From Acinetobacter sp. Marseille-Q1618 (lineage in GTDB: Bacteria; Pseudomonadota; Gammaproteobacteria; Pseudomonadales; Moraxellaceae): a stretch of DNA of 64,000 bases. Position numbers and translations under genes: made by a program. The stretch is from positions 806,001 through 870,000 of the forward strand of contig NZ_CADDWJ010000001.1 in NCBI RefSeq assembly GCF_902809855.1. Reading direction: 5' to 3'. The notes beneath the pieces are model-generated. The model was not told the origin of the DNA. It searched no databases and saw nothing but the letters and a program-made list of their open reading frames with translations. Shown here one piece after another: positions 20,024 to 29,422 of this stretch (position 1 is its first letter; the number at the start of each line of letters is the position of its first letter).

Positions 20024-20374
20024 GTGAAAACTGTACTCGTTATTATAACCCAAGCAAACCTCACTTCATTGCAGGTAACTGAAAGCATTTCTGCCACGAT
20101 GGTGCTCGCCACTTTTGGGAGTAAAGTCAAAGTCTTAGTCAAGGATGCTGCGCTGAGTTTACTAAAATCTGAGCTTGATTTTGATGATCTAAAACATGCC
20201 TTTAAATTAGCCTCAAATATGCTGGATAGTTTTGAATTTTATGATTTAACGCCTGTTTTAGTAGAAAATAAGGATAAAAACTCGCCTTTCGTTACGCAAT
20301 CTCAACAAGAAATTGAATTTATTGATTTAAATCCAACGTTTATCCAATCTTTTGATCATGTGCTGTATTGGTAA
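20024..20374 (+). CDS. tusC: TusC-like sulfur relay protein (DsrF family)
   Basis: A 116-residue protein started at the GTG at 20024, which has AAAGG about nine bases upstream; no ATG fits the family N-terminus (KTVLVIITQANL). Its size and position between TusD- and TusB-like genes support the assignment. As in other TusC proteins, the chain is a subunit of the TusBCD heterohexamer rather than the sulfur carrier. Confidence 0.75.
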   Translation: MKTVLVIITQANLTSLQVTESISATMVLATFGSKVKVLVKDAALSLLKSELDFDDLKHAFKLASNMLDSFEFYDLTPVLVENKDKNSPFVTQSQQEIEFIDLNPTFIQSFDHVLYW

Positions 20375-20412
20375 TTGTTTGCTAAAGATTTTAAAAATGA
20401 AGAGAAATTAAA

Positions 20413-20697
20413 ATGTCAGAACACACTCTATTTTTGGTTCAATCCGAGTTTGCTAAAACCAATACATGCCTAGATCAGTTATGCCAGATGGCGACAGCAC
20501 AAGATACGATCATATTAATGGGAGATGCCGTATTATTTACACAAGATGTGCGTTTAAAAACATATTCTGTTGTTTATATACTTGAAACTGAAATGGATTT
20601 AATCGCAGACTCTTTGCCAAAACATATTAAAGTACTTTCTTATGCAGCTTTTGCTGACTTAGTTTTAGACTTTAAACGCTGTATTCGTTTAAAATAG
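20413..20697 (+). CDS. tusB: TusB-like sulfur relay protein (DsrH family)
   Basis: A 94-residue protein, the typical DsrH/TusB size, with the pattern of an N-terminal LFLVQSEF strand and a DTIILMGDAV segment. It follows tusC by 38 bases and precedes tusE by 51. It is the third subunit of the TusBCD complex. Sequence conservation in this family is low, so context carries much of the evidence. Confidence 0.75.
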   Translation: MSEHTLFLVQSEFAKTNTCLDQLCQMATAQDTIILMGDAVLFTQDVRLKTYSVVYILETEMDLIADSLPKHIKVLSYAAFADLVLDFKRCIRLK

Positions 20698-20748
20698 TAA
20701 TTTTCTCCCATTTTAAAATGAGTTTAGCTCATTTGCTTAGGCCATTTT

Positions 20749-21060
20749 ATGAATTTAGAACTTGATCACGATGGACATTTGCTTGATTATACGGTTTGGA
20801 ATGAAGACGTTGCGCAACAACTTGCTCAAAGTCTAGAGCTAGAATTAACTGCATGGCACTTTGAGGTTTTACACGCAGTACGTCAATTCTATGCGCAATT
20901 TGGTCACTCGCCTGCGACACGCCCTTTAATTAAATTTTTAATGAAAAATATCAGTGCAGACATTAACAATGCAGTGCTGCAAGAAAGATTTCATACAGGT
21001 TTAGTGGCACGTCATTTAAGTCGTTTAGCGGGTATTCCTAAACCTGCAAACTGCTTATAA
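20749..21060 (+). CDS. tusE: TusE/DsrC-family sulfur acceptor
   Basis: A 103-residue protein ending in PKPANCL. The penultimate cysteine on the flexible C-terminal arm is the sulfur-accepting residue of DsrC/TusE. TusE hands sulfur to MnmA for s2U34 synthesis in tRNA-Lys, -Glu and -Gln. A conserved HFEVLHAVRQFYAQFGHSPA block is also present. It completes the tusDCBE series. Confidence 0.92.
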   Translation: MNLELDHDGHLLDYTVWNEDVAQQLAQSLELELTAWHFEVLHAVRQFYAQFGHSPATRPLIKFLMKNISADINNAVLQERFHTGLVARHLSRLAGIPKPANCL

Positions 21061-21077
21061 CTTTGAAAATATTTAAA

Positions 21078-21554
21078 TTAAACTTGTTTTTTTGTCATAC
21101 GTTGCATAAGCACCGAATTAAAAACAGGTTTTATCTGCTGTGCATCTAACAATTCACCACAGTCTGAACACACTAAAACTGGTTTTAACACGTGCTGACA
21201 AGTACGATGCACAAAATGCACCATCGGTGCTGGATCAGTTTTCATCCATTGATCTGACCAATTTGCCATCGTTAATAATAAGGGATAGAGCGCTTGCCCT
21301 TTTTCGGTCAAACAGTACTCAAAACGTTGTTGGCGATCTTGATAAGGCGTTTTCACTAAAACGCCATGTTCAACCAAACGTTTCAGGCGCTCAGATAAAA
21401 CATGACGTGTGACACCCAAATTTTGCTGAAAATCATCAAAACGGCGAATTCCCATAAATGCATTTCGAATAATCAAAAATGTCCAACGATCCCCAATCAC
21501 AGATAAAGTCCGTGCAATTGGACAAGGTTGTTCACCGATTTCATCCCATTTCAT
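21078..21554 (-). CDS. HxlR-family transcriptional regulator
   Basis: A 158-residue winged-helix regulator. The N-terminal CPIARTLSVIGDRWTFLIIR is the HxlR signature, and the recognition helix lies in TRHVLSERLKRLVEHGVL. Cysteines at 11, 119, 133 and 136 include a CSDCG pair near the C-terminus that could bind metal or sense redox, but no ligand can be named. It is convergent with tusE. No obvious divergent target adjoins it. Confidence 0.88.
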   Translation of the reverse strand: MKWDEIGEQPCPIARTLSVIGDRWTFLIIRNAFMGIRRFDDFQQNLGVTRHVLSERLKRLVEHGVLVKTPYQDRQQRFEYCLTEKGQALYPLLLTMANWSDQWMKTDPAPMVHFVHRTCQHVLKPVLVCSDCGELLDAQQIKPVFNSVLMQRMTKKQV

Positions 21555-21905
21555 TATTGGCTCAAATTTTTAACTTATATTTTACTGTAATGATCCTGTG
21601 ATGTTTTTAAAAGTATTATTTATAAGTAAATGCCAATATTTGTCTAAAAAATTTATCTATTTTTAAATTTTCTCTTTAACTTTATTTATCTTGGAAATAG
21701 TTAAATATTTAAATTTCAAGTTATTTTTCAAAATATGATATTTTTTGCAATTACATTATAATGACACTGTATATCTTTAAAATATACATTTATTTTTTAA
21801 AATAATTTTCTTTATATCTTTGAAACTAAATATATTTTAAATTTGATATTCACTATTTCTCACTATAAACTTTGAACAAGGTTTAGTTAATCAAGAATAA
21901 AAGAC
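21555..21905. other. AT-rich intergenic region with possible SOS operator
   Basis: Divergent promoters for the HxlR gene and the UmuD-like gene should lie here. A near-palindrome, CAAAATAT-G-ATATTTTTTG at 21729-21747, lies just upstream of a TATAAT at 21757-21762 and could be the operator of the UmuD-like repressor. It does not match the published UmuDAb motif closely. Nothing else is seen. Confidence 0.35.
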
Positions 21906-22484
21906 ATGACGAATTCAGCTAATTTAAATTGCACTAGTGAAGTAATAAATCTATCCTCGACTCCAGATGAAGATACTGAAATTGTTCGTGTTCCAAAATC
22001 ACAAGTAAATGAAGTCAAACAATATTTAAATAACAAAGCACAAAAGCAAAAAATTAGAGAAGTTGCCTCTATTTCAATTTTTGAATGTAAAACCTCGGCA
22101 GCTATTCCATTGGCTCAAAGTAAAATTGCAGCAGGTTTGCCCTCTCCTGTACAAGATTACACAGAGCAATCCATTGATTTTAATGAATATCTAATTCGCA
22201 ACCCAAATACTACTTTTGTTGTCAAAGTTGCATCGTTGTCGATGTTAGGTGCAGGGATCGATGTTGATGATGATTTGATTGTAGATCGCAGCATTCCTGC
22301 AAAAAACCGCAATATTGTGGTGGCTTTAGTGGACAATGATTTTACAGTTAAGCGTCTAATGATTGAGGGTGAGAAAAAATGGTTACAAGCCGAAAATCCA
22401 GAATTTCCAGATATTCACTTTAATGATGGTCAAGAAATGGTGATCTGGGGTGTGGTAACACGTGTGATCAAAAATTTAAAATAA
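21906..22484 (+). CDS. umuDAb: UmuDAb-like S24 peptidase / SOS regulator
   Basis: A 192-residue LexA/UmuD-family protein. The self-cleavage site is A76-G77, the nucleophile S112 and the general base K149. These spacings (36 and 37) equal those of E. coli UmuD. Compared with the 139-residue UmuD, it has about 50 extra N-terminal residues, as in Acinetobacter UmuDAb, which acts as a LexA substitute repressing error-prone polymerases. No umuC lies downstream, which also fits a regulator rather than a polymerase subunit. The serine context is SLSM rather than the usual SDSM. Confidence 0.8.
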   Translation: MTNSANLNCTSEVINLSSTPDEDTEIVRVPKSQVNEVKQYLNNKAQKQKIREVASISIFECKTSAAIPLAQSKIAAGLPSPVQDYTEQSIDFNEYLIRNPNTTFVVKVASLSMLGAGIDVDDDLIVDRSIPAKNRNIVVALVDNDFTVKRLMIEGEKKWLQAENPEFPDIHFNDGQEMVIWGVVTRVIKNLK

Positions 22485-22501
22485 GGCTATCTATGCTCAA
22501 A

Positions 22502-22702
22502 TTATAGCAATTTGAGCATTTGTCGATCTCTTTGGGTTAAGCCTAAAACTTTTCTACGCATTTGAATTTCTTCTTCAGAATAAGGTAAATGTTGACATAA
22601 TTCCTGAAGAGATAAGTAATGATGTTCTATCAAATAACAGTCTTGGTCTGTCGTCCACGATGAGTGATATATTTGATTTTTCTGAGTGCGATGATTTTTC
22701 AT
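22502..22702 (-). CDS. Small SANT/Myb-like hypothetical protein
   Basis: A 66-residue basic protein convergent with the UmuDAb-like gene, 17 bases apart. W16, the helix around CYLIEHHYLSLQELCQHL and the EEEIQMRRKVLGL segment suggest a three-helix SANT/Myb-like DNA-binding fold. No function is known. It starts with ATG, and the intergenic region upstream is long enough for a promoter. Confidence 0.6.
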   Translation of the reverse strand: MKNHRTQKNQIYHSSWTTDQDCYLIEHHYLSLQELCQHLPYSEEEIQMRRKVLGLTQRDRQMLKLL

Positions 22703-23006
22703 TGCACGATAATAGCAAATTTTTTAGATGATTTTATTTTTTGATCACTTCATTTTATAGTGATATTGTGACTGTAATTTGTCTCAACAATCATTTGCAT
22801 CAAATTTTGCAAAATATACAAAAACCTTAATTTCGTCCAACATTTTACTACTTCTTTTCACCTTGTTTTTGATATTGTAATTTTTAAAACCTTTGAATTG
22901 ATTTAATATTGCAACTTGCTCATGTTATCCTACTTTTATGGATGTAAAAATCATATTCCTCGCATGTATATTTATGACACTAAATCAATATGATCCAGAC
23001 TAAAGG
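22703..23006. other. Divergent promoter region
   Basis: A 304-base AT-rich spacer between the small SANT-like gene and the ABC exporter. It must carry both promoters. No terminator, RNA gene or strong repeat is seen. Confidence 0.4.
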
Positions 23007-24884
23007 ATGTCGCTTTTTTGTATGAATAGTCTATTAAAGTGGTTCGAAAATCGTGTTGATCCCTATCCCAATGAAGGACTCAATGAGCCCTTACCTAAAA
23101 CTTTCTTTGCGTTTGTTTGGCAATCTGCTTTTGGCGTAAAAAAGTATTTGGTTTTATTGATTTTATTTACTGCTGCAACGGCAAGTTTTGAAGCGATTTT
23201 TTTCTCACAAATTGGACATCTAGTAGATTGGTTAACGCAATCTACACCTGAGAGTTTTATTGAAAATCACAAGAATAATCTAATTATTTTATCTTTATTT
23301 TTAATTGGTAATATTTTCTTTGCCAATATGCAATCCATCATTCGCCATCAAATATTGTACAGTAGCTTTCCAATGCGTTTGCGTTGGCGTTTTCATAATT
23401 TGCTATTAGGTCAAGGACTAGATTTTTTTCATAATGATTTTGCTGGCCGTTTATCTGCAAAAGTGATGCAAACTGCTTTGGCAGTCCGTGAGTTTTGGGT
23501 AATTCTCGGCGATATGCTGACCTATGTGATTATATACTTTATTACCATTAGTGTTGTTTTAGGTGCTGTTTCTCCTATTTTACTGATTCCATTGCTGATT
23601 TGGTTAGCTCTTTTTATTTGTGCTGCTTATTATTTCATTCCCCGTTTAGGTGCGATTTCTAAACAACAAGCGGATGCACGTGCAGAAATGACAGGACGTG
23701 TTACAGATGCTTATACCAATATTCAAACGGTAAAACTGTTTGCACATGCAGGTCGTGAAAGCCAGTATGCCAAAGCTTCTATGCAAAAATTTATGCTGAC
23801 TGTGTTTCATCAGATGCGTTTAGGTTCAATGTATGAAATTTGCATTAATTTACTGACTTTTGTTCTGTTTTTTGGGGTGCTTGGCACAGCAGTTTGGTTG
23901 TGGCTAGAAGGTCATGCAGCCATCGGTGTGATCGCAGCGACCACAGCCATGATTTTAAAGCTCAACAGTATGGCTGAGTTTATGATGTGGCAAACCTCAA
24001 TGTTATTTGAAAATATTGGGACAATTCAAGATGGTATGAATACCCTAGGCAAACCCATTAAAATTCAAGACAAACCAGATGCTAAACCACTACAGATTCA
24101 ACATGGCAATATTAATTTTGAAGATGTCAGCTTTGCTTATAATAATAAAAACGTGATTGATCATTTTAATTTAGACATCAAACCTGGCGAAAAAATTGGC
24201 ATCGTTGGACGTTCTGGTGCAGGAAAATCAACTCTCATTCAACTACTTTTGCACTTTTACGATATCAACCATGGTCGCATTTCTATTGATGGACAAAACA
24301 TTGAAGATGTCACTCAAGATAGCTTGAGAAAAAATATAGCTTTGGTCACACAAGATACTTCTCTATTACACCGTACTGTGGCAGAAAATATTAAATATGG
24401 TCGCCCAGATGCAAGTGATGAAGAAATGTTTGAAGCGGTGAGAAAAGCCAAAGCAGAAGAGTTTATTCCTCAGCTTTCTGACCTACGTGGACGTACAGGA
24501 TATGATGCTTTTGTCGGTGAACGTGGCGTAAAACTGTCTGGGGGTCAACGTCAACGTATTGCGATTGCTCGTGTATTTCTAAAGGATGCACCGATTTTAA
24601 TCTTAGATGAAGCAACCAGTGCTTTAGACTCAGAAGTAGAGGCAGCAATTCAGTCAAGCTTAAATGATTTAATGCAAAATAAAACTGTGATTGCGATTGC
24701 ACATCGTTTATCCACCATTGCACAAATGGACAGATTAATTGTTTTAGATCAAGGTAAAATCGTTGAGCAAGGGACACATGATGAGTTAATTGCTCAAAAC
24801 GGTATTTATGCACACTTGTGGCAAAGACAAACAGGTGGCTTTTTGATAGAACAACAGCGTATGAAAGAAAAGGAAGATGAATAA
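23007..24884 (+). CDS. ABC exporter, fused membrane and ATPase domains
   Basis: A 625-residue half-transporter. Six membrane segments occupy about 45-340, followed by the ATPase domain: Walker A GRSGAGKST at 401-409, signature LSGGQRQRIAIAR, and Walker B ILILDEATSALDSE. It would act as a homodimer exporting a hydrophobic or peptide-linked substrate; MsbA- and Atm1-like subfamilies are both possible. A second ATG at 23022 could be the true start. It ends where the MaoC gene begins, so the two are cotranscribed. Confidence 0.88.
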   Translation: MSLFCMNSLLKWFENRVDPYPNEGLNEPLPKTFFAFVWQSAFGVKKYLVLLILFTAATASFEAIFFSQIGHLVDWLTQSTPESFIENHKNNLIILSLFLIGNIFFANMQSIIRHQILYSSFPMRLRWRFHNLLLGQGLDFFHNDFAGRLSAKVMQTALAVREFWVILGDMLTYVIIYFITISVVLGAVSPILLIPLLIWLALFICAAYYFIPRLGAISKQQADARAEMTGRVTDAYTNIQTVKLFAHAGRESQYAKASMQKFMLTVFHQMRLGSMYEICINLLTFVLFFGVLGTAVWLWLEGHAAIGVIAATTAMILKLNSMAEFMMWQTSMLFENIGTIQDGMNTLGKPIKIQDKPDAKPLQIQHGNINFEDVSFAYNNKNVIDHFNLDIKPGEKIGIVGRSGAGKSTLIQLLLHFYDINHGRISIDGQNIEDVTQDSLRKNIALVTQDTSLLHRTVAENIKYGRPDASDEEMFEAVRKAKAEEFIPQLSDLRGRTGYDAFVGERGVKLSGGQRQRIAIARVFLKDAPILILDEATSALDSEVEAAIQSSLNDLMQNKTVIAIAHRLSTIAQMDRLIVLDQGKIVEQGTHDELIAQNGIYAHLWQRQTGGFLIEQQRMKEKEDE

Positions 24885-25334
24885 ATGTTGTATTTAGAAG
24901 ATCTAAACGTGGGTGACCAATTTAAAAGTCGTGAATACGAAATTACGTTGGCAGAAGTTTTAGATTTTGCACAAAAATACGATCCGCAAGTGTTTCATAC
25001 AGATCCTGAAAAAGCCAAAGATCACCCTATTTTTAAAGGCTTAGCAGCGAGTGGCTGGCATACATCTGCTATTGTTATGCGCTTATGGACAGAATGTTTT
25101 CCTGTAGCGTATGGTTTGATTGGTTCAGATTCAAGCTTACGCTGGCCTCGCCCAACCCGTGTCGGTGATAAAATCTCTGTTGAAGTTGAAATTGTGTCCA
25201 TTACCCCATCGAAAACAAAAACAGATCGTGGTATTGTCAGTTACATTACTCAGGCAAAAAATCAGCACCATGATGTGTTACTGATTTCTACCACAAAAAT
25301 TGTAGTTTTTAAAAAAGACTTTGATAAACTTTAA
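24885..25334 (+). CDS. MaoC-family hot-dog dehydratase
   Basis: A 149-residue hot-dog protein. The hydratase 2 motif region FAQKYDPQVFHTDPEKA carries the catalytic Asp and His, followed by LAASGWHTSAI. These enzymes hydrate enoyl-CoA or related thioesters. Its ATG follows the ABC exporter stop codon directly, suggesting shared transcription, although a joint pathway is not obvious. Confidence 0.88.
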   Translation: MLYLEDLNVGDQFKSREYEITLAEVLDFAQKYDPQVFHTDPEKAKDHPIFKGLAASGWHTSAIVMRLWTECFPVAYGLIGSDSSLRWPRPTRVGDKISVEVEIVSITPSKTKTDRGIVSYITQAKNQHHDVLLISTTKIVVFKKDFDKL

Positions 25335-25425
25335 TCACTCAGTTGTCTTACAATTTTTTCATTATTTTTTTAAAATCATGACAATATGCACACTAAGAAC
25401 ATATGTTGAGAGCAACGGATAGCAT

Positions 25426-26457
25426 ATGAAGAATACTTCAGCTCGCCAAGATCAGGGAATTCCTGGTGTTTATGGACTTTTATTATTAGATATCGTATCT
25501 CGATGGGGATACAGCGCTGAAACTTTTTTTGCGCCATTTCCTTTTAAAAGTGAACAATTGGCTGAGCCTGATTTTCGTATCCCTACGCCTATGGCCAATG
25601 AATTGGTCAAACACGCTTTAAAACTGACGGGTGAAAGTACGCTTGGCTATCATATTGGGACACAAATGCGGATCTCAATTCATGGCTTTATTGGTTATGC
25701 GATTATGACTGCCAATGACATCACGGATGCCTTAGTACTTGCCAATCGTTTTATTCAACTGCGCATGCCCTTTTTACAATTGTATTTTTCCACTTTTGGA
25801 GAAAAAGCCACCTTACAATTGCAATGTGATATTGATATTGAACCCTTGAGAACTGAAATTGTCATGGGCTTAACTTTCGGTATTATGACCATGGCAAGAG
25901 CTTTGACTGGCATTGATAATTTACAAGGTGATATTGATTTTGATTTTCCAAAACCTGAAGGCTTTGATAAATATATAGAAAAATTACAAAATCGTTATCA
26001 AATGCGTTTTGAACAACCACATTTGATTGCAAGTTTTGACAAGTCTTATTTGGGTTTAAAAATGGTCAATGCTGACCCAATTGCCAGTCAAATTGCGATT
26101 AATCAATGTGAGGCTGAATTGTCTGCGATTGGTGAACGTCGCCGTTTATCGATGCGTGTACGTGATATTTTGACGCATTCTGAACAACACTACCTCAGCA
26201 TTGAAAATGTAGCCGAACGTTTGCATATGTCTGATCGCACTTTAAAGCGTCAACTCGCAGCAGAAGGCACCTCTTTTTCCACTTTGGTAGATGAAGTACG
26301 TTATCGTCATGCGACCTCATTATTGTCCAGAACAGACTATACACTTGAGCAAATCGCTGATGAACTCGGTTATAGCGATGTTGCCAATTTCAGTCGTGCC
26401 TTTAAACGTTGGAGCGGACGTAGCCCAAGCAATTGGCGTAAAGACCCGTATTTATAA
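25426..26457 (+). CDS. AraC-family regulator with Arabinose_bd-type N-terminal domain
   Basis: A 343-residue regulator. The N-terminal 200 residues resemble the Arabinose_bd ligand domain of OruR/ArgR-like regulators (GYHIGTQMRISIHGFIGYA). The C-terminal double helix-turn-helix spans about 240-335, with the AraC signature ADELGYSDVANFSRAFKRW. The ligand and target are unknown. It follows the MaoC gene by 91 bases and has its own likely promoter. Confidence 0.88.
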   Translation: MKNTSARQDQGIPGVYGLLLLDIVSRWGYSAETFFAPFPFKSEQLAEPDFRIPTPMANELVKHALKLTGESTLGYHIGTQMRISIHGFIGYAIMTANDITDALVLANRFIQLRMPFLQLYFSTFGEKATLQLQCDIDIEPLRTEIVMGLTFGIMTMARALTGIDNLQGDIDFDFPKPEGFDKYIEKLQNRYQMRFEQPHLIASFDKSYLGLKMVNADPIASQIAINQCEAELSAIGERRRLSMRVRDILTHSEQHYLSIENVAERLHMSDRTLKRQLAAEGTSFSTLVDEVRYRHATSLLSRTDYTLEQIADELGYSDVANFSRAFKRWSGRSPSNWRKDPYL

Positions 26458-26534
26458 CAGTTTTAAATCTTTTGTTTTGTCACAAAACCCTGTATAACAC
26501 GTAGAAAAATAAATTGAAGCTTTAAGGAGTCATC

Positions 26535-26909
26535 ATGAATCATCCTTCTGAACTGAAGTATGCTGCAACCCATGAATGGGTACGTATCGAAGGCGATCTA
26601 ATCGTTACGGGTATTTCCGATCATGCGCAAGATGCGCTCGGTGACCTTGTCTATGTAGAAAGTCCAGAAGTTGGTCGTCAAGTGACTGCTGGGGAAGCTG
26701 TAGGTGTAGTCGAGTCAGTAAAAACAGCATCAGATATTCATGCACCAATTTCTGGTACTGTCGTTGAAATCAACGAAGCGCTTGATGATGACCCTGATTT
26801 TGTCAATGATGAACCGTATGGCAAAGGTTGGATCTATAAAATCAAAGCAGATAATCTTGCTGATGTAGAAAAACTACTCAGTCATACTGAATACGAAGCA
26901 GGTTTATAA
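26535..26909 (+). CDS. gcvH: Glycine cleavage system H protein
   Basis: A 124-residue lipoyl carrier. The lipoylated lysine is K63 in VESVKTASD. It shuttles the aminomethyl group between P, T and L proteins of glycine cleavage. An AAGGAG ribosome site precedes the start. No gcvP or gcvT adjoins it in this window, so the complex is encoded at more than one locus. Confidence 0.95.
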   Translation: MNHPSELKYAATHEWVRIEGDLIVTGISDHAQDALGDLVYVESPEVGRQVTAGEAVGVVESVKTASDIHAPISGTVVEINEALDDDPDFVNDEPYGKGWIYKIKADNLADVEKLLSHTEYEAGL

Positions 26910-26940
26910 AACTTACTGCGCAAATAACCGTATAAATGAA

Positions 26941-26969
26941 AAAGGAATCATCATGATTCCTTTTTTGCA
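26941..26969 (+). terminator. Intrinsic terminator after gcvH
   Basis: Arms AAAGGAATCA (26941-26950) and TGATTCCTTT (26954-26963) with a 3-base loop, then a T-run. Confidence 0.9.
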
Positions 26970-27087
26970 TTATCAAAGATGATATTTCAACTATACTCTT
27001 TCTTGCCAGTGTATTAAAATTAAACATCTTTTCTCATTAAATGACTTTTTAAAGTCTTTTAAATCTCCCTCAATACTCAGGTAATTT

Positions 27088-28266
27088 ATGTCAACTGTAA
27101 ATGCACAACATTTATGGAATAAATCCTTTATTCTTTGTTTAGCCAACAACTTATTTTTATTTATTTTTTACTTTGCACAAACCACGATCTTACCCATTTA
27201 TATTTTAAATGACTTAGGTGGAAGTTTAGCCCAAGCGGGTTTGGCAATGACCTTATTTATGCTGTCATCTATCGCAGTTCGCCCTTTTAGTGGATTAATC
27301 ATCGAAAAACTTGGGCGAAAAAAAACCTTATACATTTCTGAAACACTTTTTTGCTTATTTGCAGTGGCTTATTTACTAGCTGATAATTTAACCATGCTAA
27401 TGATTATCCGCTTTTTACATGGGATTTGGTTCAGCATTTTAACTACAGTCACTGTTCCAATTGCAAATGACTTCATACCAGAACAACAAAAAGGCGAAGG
27501 TATGGGCTATTTTGTAATGTCCATCAATCTCGGTATTGTACTAGGACCTTTAATTGGCTTAACCTTGATTCAATCTACGTCATATCTGACTGTGACAGCA
27601 ATTTTAGCTGGCGTTATTTGTTTAGGTTTTGCCTTATGCTTTTTGATTCCTATTCAGCAAACAGCCATGACATCAGTTAGCATAAAAAATAGAAAGTTAA
27701 ATATTCATGATTTTGTTGAAAAAAATGCGATTCCTGTGTCTATCATGGCAATGATCACGTCATTTTCATATGCCAGTATCATGTCATTTATTTCTACTTT
27801 TGCAGAATCAAAACACTTACTTGCCTATGCGAGTGCCTTCTTTGTCGTTTTTGCGATCTCTATGATGAGCCTACGCCCAATTACAGGAAAAGTTTATGAT
27901 CGTAAAGGTGCAAATTATGTGATTTATCCAGCAATTGCTCTATTTGCAATAGGCTTGGTTGTTTTAAGTCAAGTTGAAAATGTCAGTGGTTTCCTTATTG
28001 CTGCTGTGTTGATAGGTATGGGTTTTGGTTCAGCGCAACCTTGCTTACAAACCCTTGCCATTCAACGCTCACCTAAACAGCGAATCGGACATGCAACGTC
28101 TACTTTTTTTACCTGTTATGATATCGGGATTGCTCTGGGCTCTATTTTACTCGGTATGATCATTGCGGATTTTGGCTATAGTTTTACTTATTTACTGTGT
28201 GCAATGATCACCGCATGTAGCTTAATTTTCTATAAATTTATCGTAAATCACAAAGTAGTAATATAA
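27088..28266 (+). CDS. Major facilitator superfamily transporter
   Basis: A 392-residue protein with 12 predicted membrane segments. The MFS motif A between TM2 and TM3 reads RPFSGLIIEKLGRKKT, and a second copy, RPITGKVYDRKGA, occurs between TM8 and TM9. It resembles drug/H+ antiporters of the DHA1 group. The substrate cannot be inferred. It stands alone with a strong terminator. Confidence 0.88.
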   Translation: MSTVNAQHLWNKSFILCLANNLFLFIFYFAQTTILPIYILNDLGGSLAQAGLAMTLFMLSSIAVRPFSGLIIEKLGRKKTLYISETLFCLFAVAYLLADNLTMLMIIRFLHGIWFSILTTVTVPIANDFIPEQQKGEGMGYFVMSINLGIVLGPLIGLTLIQSTSYLTVTAILAGVICLGFALCFLIPIQQTAMTSVSIKNRKLNIHDFVEKNAIPVSIMAMITSFSYASIMSFISTFAESKHLLAYASAFFVVFAISMMSLRPITGKVYDRKGANYVIYPAIALFAIGLVVLSQVENVSGFLIAAVLIGMGFGSAQPCLQTLAIQRSPKQRIGHATSTFFTCYDIGIALGSILLGMIIADFGYSFTYLLCAMITACSLIFYKFIVNHKVVI

Positions 28267-28283
28267 AAAACGACAAATAAAAT

Positions 28284-28310
28284 TGAGCCGTTAAATGCGG
28301 CTCATTTTTT
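28284..28310 (+). terminator. Intrinsic terminator after the MFS gene
   Basis: Arms TGAGCCG (28284-28290) and CGGCTCA (28298-28304), loop of 7, then six T residues. Confidence 0.85.
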
Positions 28311-28318
28311 ATTTAAGA

Positions 28319-28531
28319 CTAAAAATTTAAATCAATATTATCAAAAATAGAGCCGACTATATCTTTTGCACCTTTTCCCAGTTCCATCACCAGCTCAGTC
28401 AAATCAGTAAGATCAACACCTCCTAAACCATCCACACTCGAAGATTGCTGTTGTTCTTGCTCGGCTTGTTCTAACTGCTCTACATCGCCTTCTTTATTTA
28501 TTACAGATTCTGTGGAAATAGATTCTTGCAT
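28319..28531 (-). CDS. Small acidic hypothetical protein
   Basis: A 70-residue acidic protein with a Glu/Gln-rich stretch (EQLEQAEQEQQQ at about 18-29) and a C-terminal hydrophobic-acidic segment (LTDLTELVMELGKGAKDIV). It has no signal peptide, membrane helix or cysteine. I do not recognise it. It is read alone, convergent with the MFS gene. Confidence 0.5.
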   Translation of the reverse strand: MQESISTESVINKEGDVEQLEQAEQEQQQSSSVDGLGGVDLTDLTELVMELGKGAKDIVGSIFDNIDLNF

Positions 28532-28695
28532 AATTTTTTACTCTATTTTTAAAATCAACTTAATACAAAAATATCGGTTTGAATAGGAAGGTTGCAAATA
28601 AATATATTTTCTTAAGGTGGATTTCTGACAAGTCAAAATACACTATTTAAAATATTTTACTAAAAAATCAAAATTATTCACTGATATGAAAATAA

Positions 28696-29163
28696 TTACT
28701 CATCCACAACATCGATAAAACTTGCGCCTAACACTTTGGCTAAATCTTGTGGTTTCACCCCAATATCCAACCCTCTTTTCCCGCCACTGACATACATGGT
28801 CATTAAACTTTCTGCACGTACATCGATCACTGTTTTTAAACGTTTTTTCTGCCCAACAGGACTGATCCCACCGACTAAATATCCTGTTAAGCGCTCAGCA
28901 TCTTTCGGGTCTGCCATATGTAGTTTTTTCGCACCAAATGCCGCAGCGACTTTTTTCAAATTAAGTTGATGGCTTACAGGTAAAACAGCAACAAAATAAT
29001 TTTTATCATCTGTCACCATCAAAGTCTTAAATACTTCTGCTACATTTAAAGCTAGTTTTTCTGCTGCCTCTAAACCAAAACTTTTTGCATTGACATCATG
29101 TTCATACTCATGGATTGAAAATTCGATTTTGTTTGATTTCAAAACTTTACATGCTGGTGTCAT
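28696..29163 (-). CDS. ybaK: Cys-tRNA(Pro)/Cys-tRNA(Cys) deacylase, YbaK/EbsC family
   Basis: A 155-residue trans-editing enzyme that hydrolyses cysteine mischarged on tRNA-Pro. Characteristic segments are KTLMV near 47, [20 protein letters not shown], and [14 protein letters not shown], the conserved loop carrying the active-site region. Length is typical. It is monocistronic. Confidence 0.92.
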   Translation of the reverse strand: MTPACKVLKSNKIEFSIHEYEHDVNAKSFGLEAAEKLALNVAEVFKTLMVTDDKNYFVAVLPVSHQLNLKKVAAAFGAKKLHMADPKDAERLTGYLVGGISPVGQKKRLKTVIDVRAESLMTMYVSGGKRGLDIGVKPQDLAKVLGASFIDVVDE

Positions 29164-29381
29164 AATTTAAATTTTCAGTGAAAATAAGTGTTAATTATAA
29201 GCCATCTTTCTAAAAGATATTAAATTTGCTTAGGCTATTTTATCAGCACTTATTGTTATGTTTAGCAACTTTTTTCAGTAAGCGTTTATTTAAATTGAGT
29301 TAATCCTTTGTACTTTGTTATAGCCAATTCAAAATATTTAAATTAAAAAATTCAAGAAAATATAGAATAATCAATAAAATA

Positions 29382-29401
29382 AAGCCCCATTTTGGGGCTT
29401 C
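29382..29401 (-). terminator. Intrinsic terminator for the 71-residue hypothetical gene
   Basis: Complementary arms AAGCCCCA and TGGGGCTT around a short T-rich loop. On the minus strand the stem is followed by TTATTTT, just past the stop at 29423. Confidence 0.8.
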
Positions 29402-29422
29402 GTAGTTTACACACTGAAGTGT

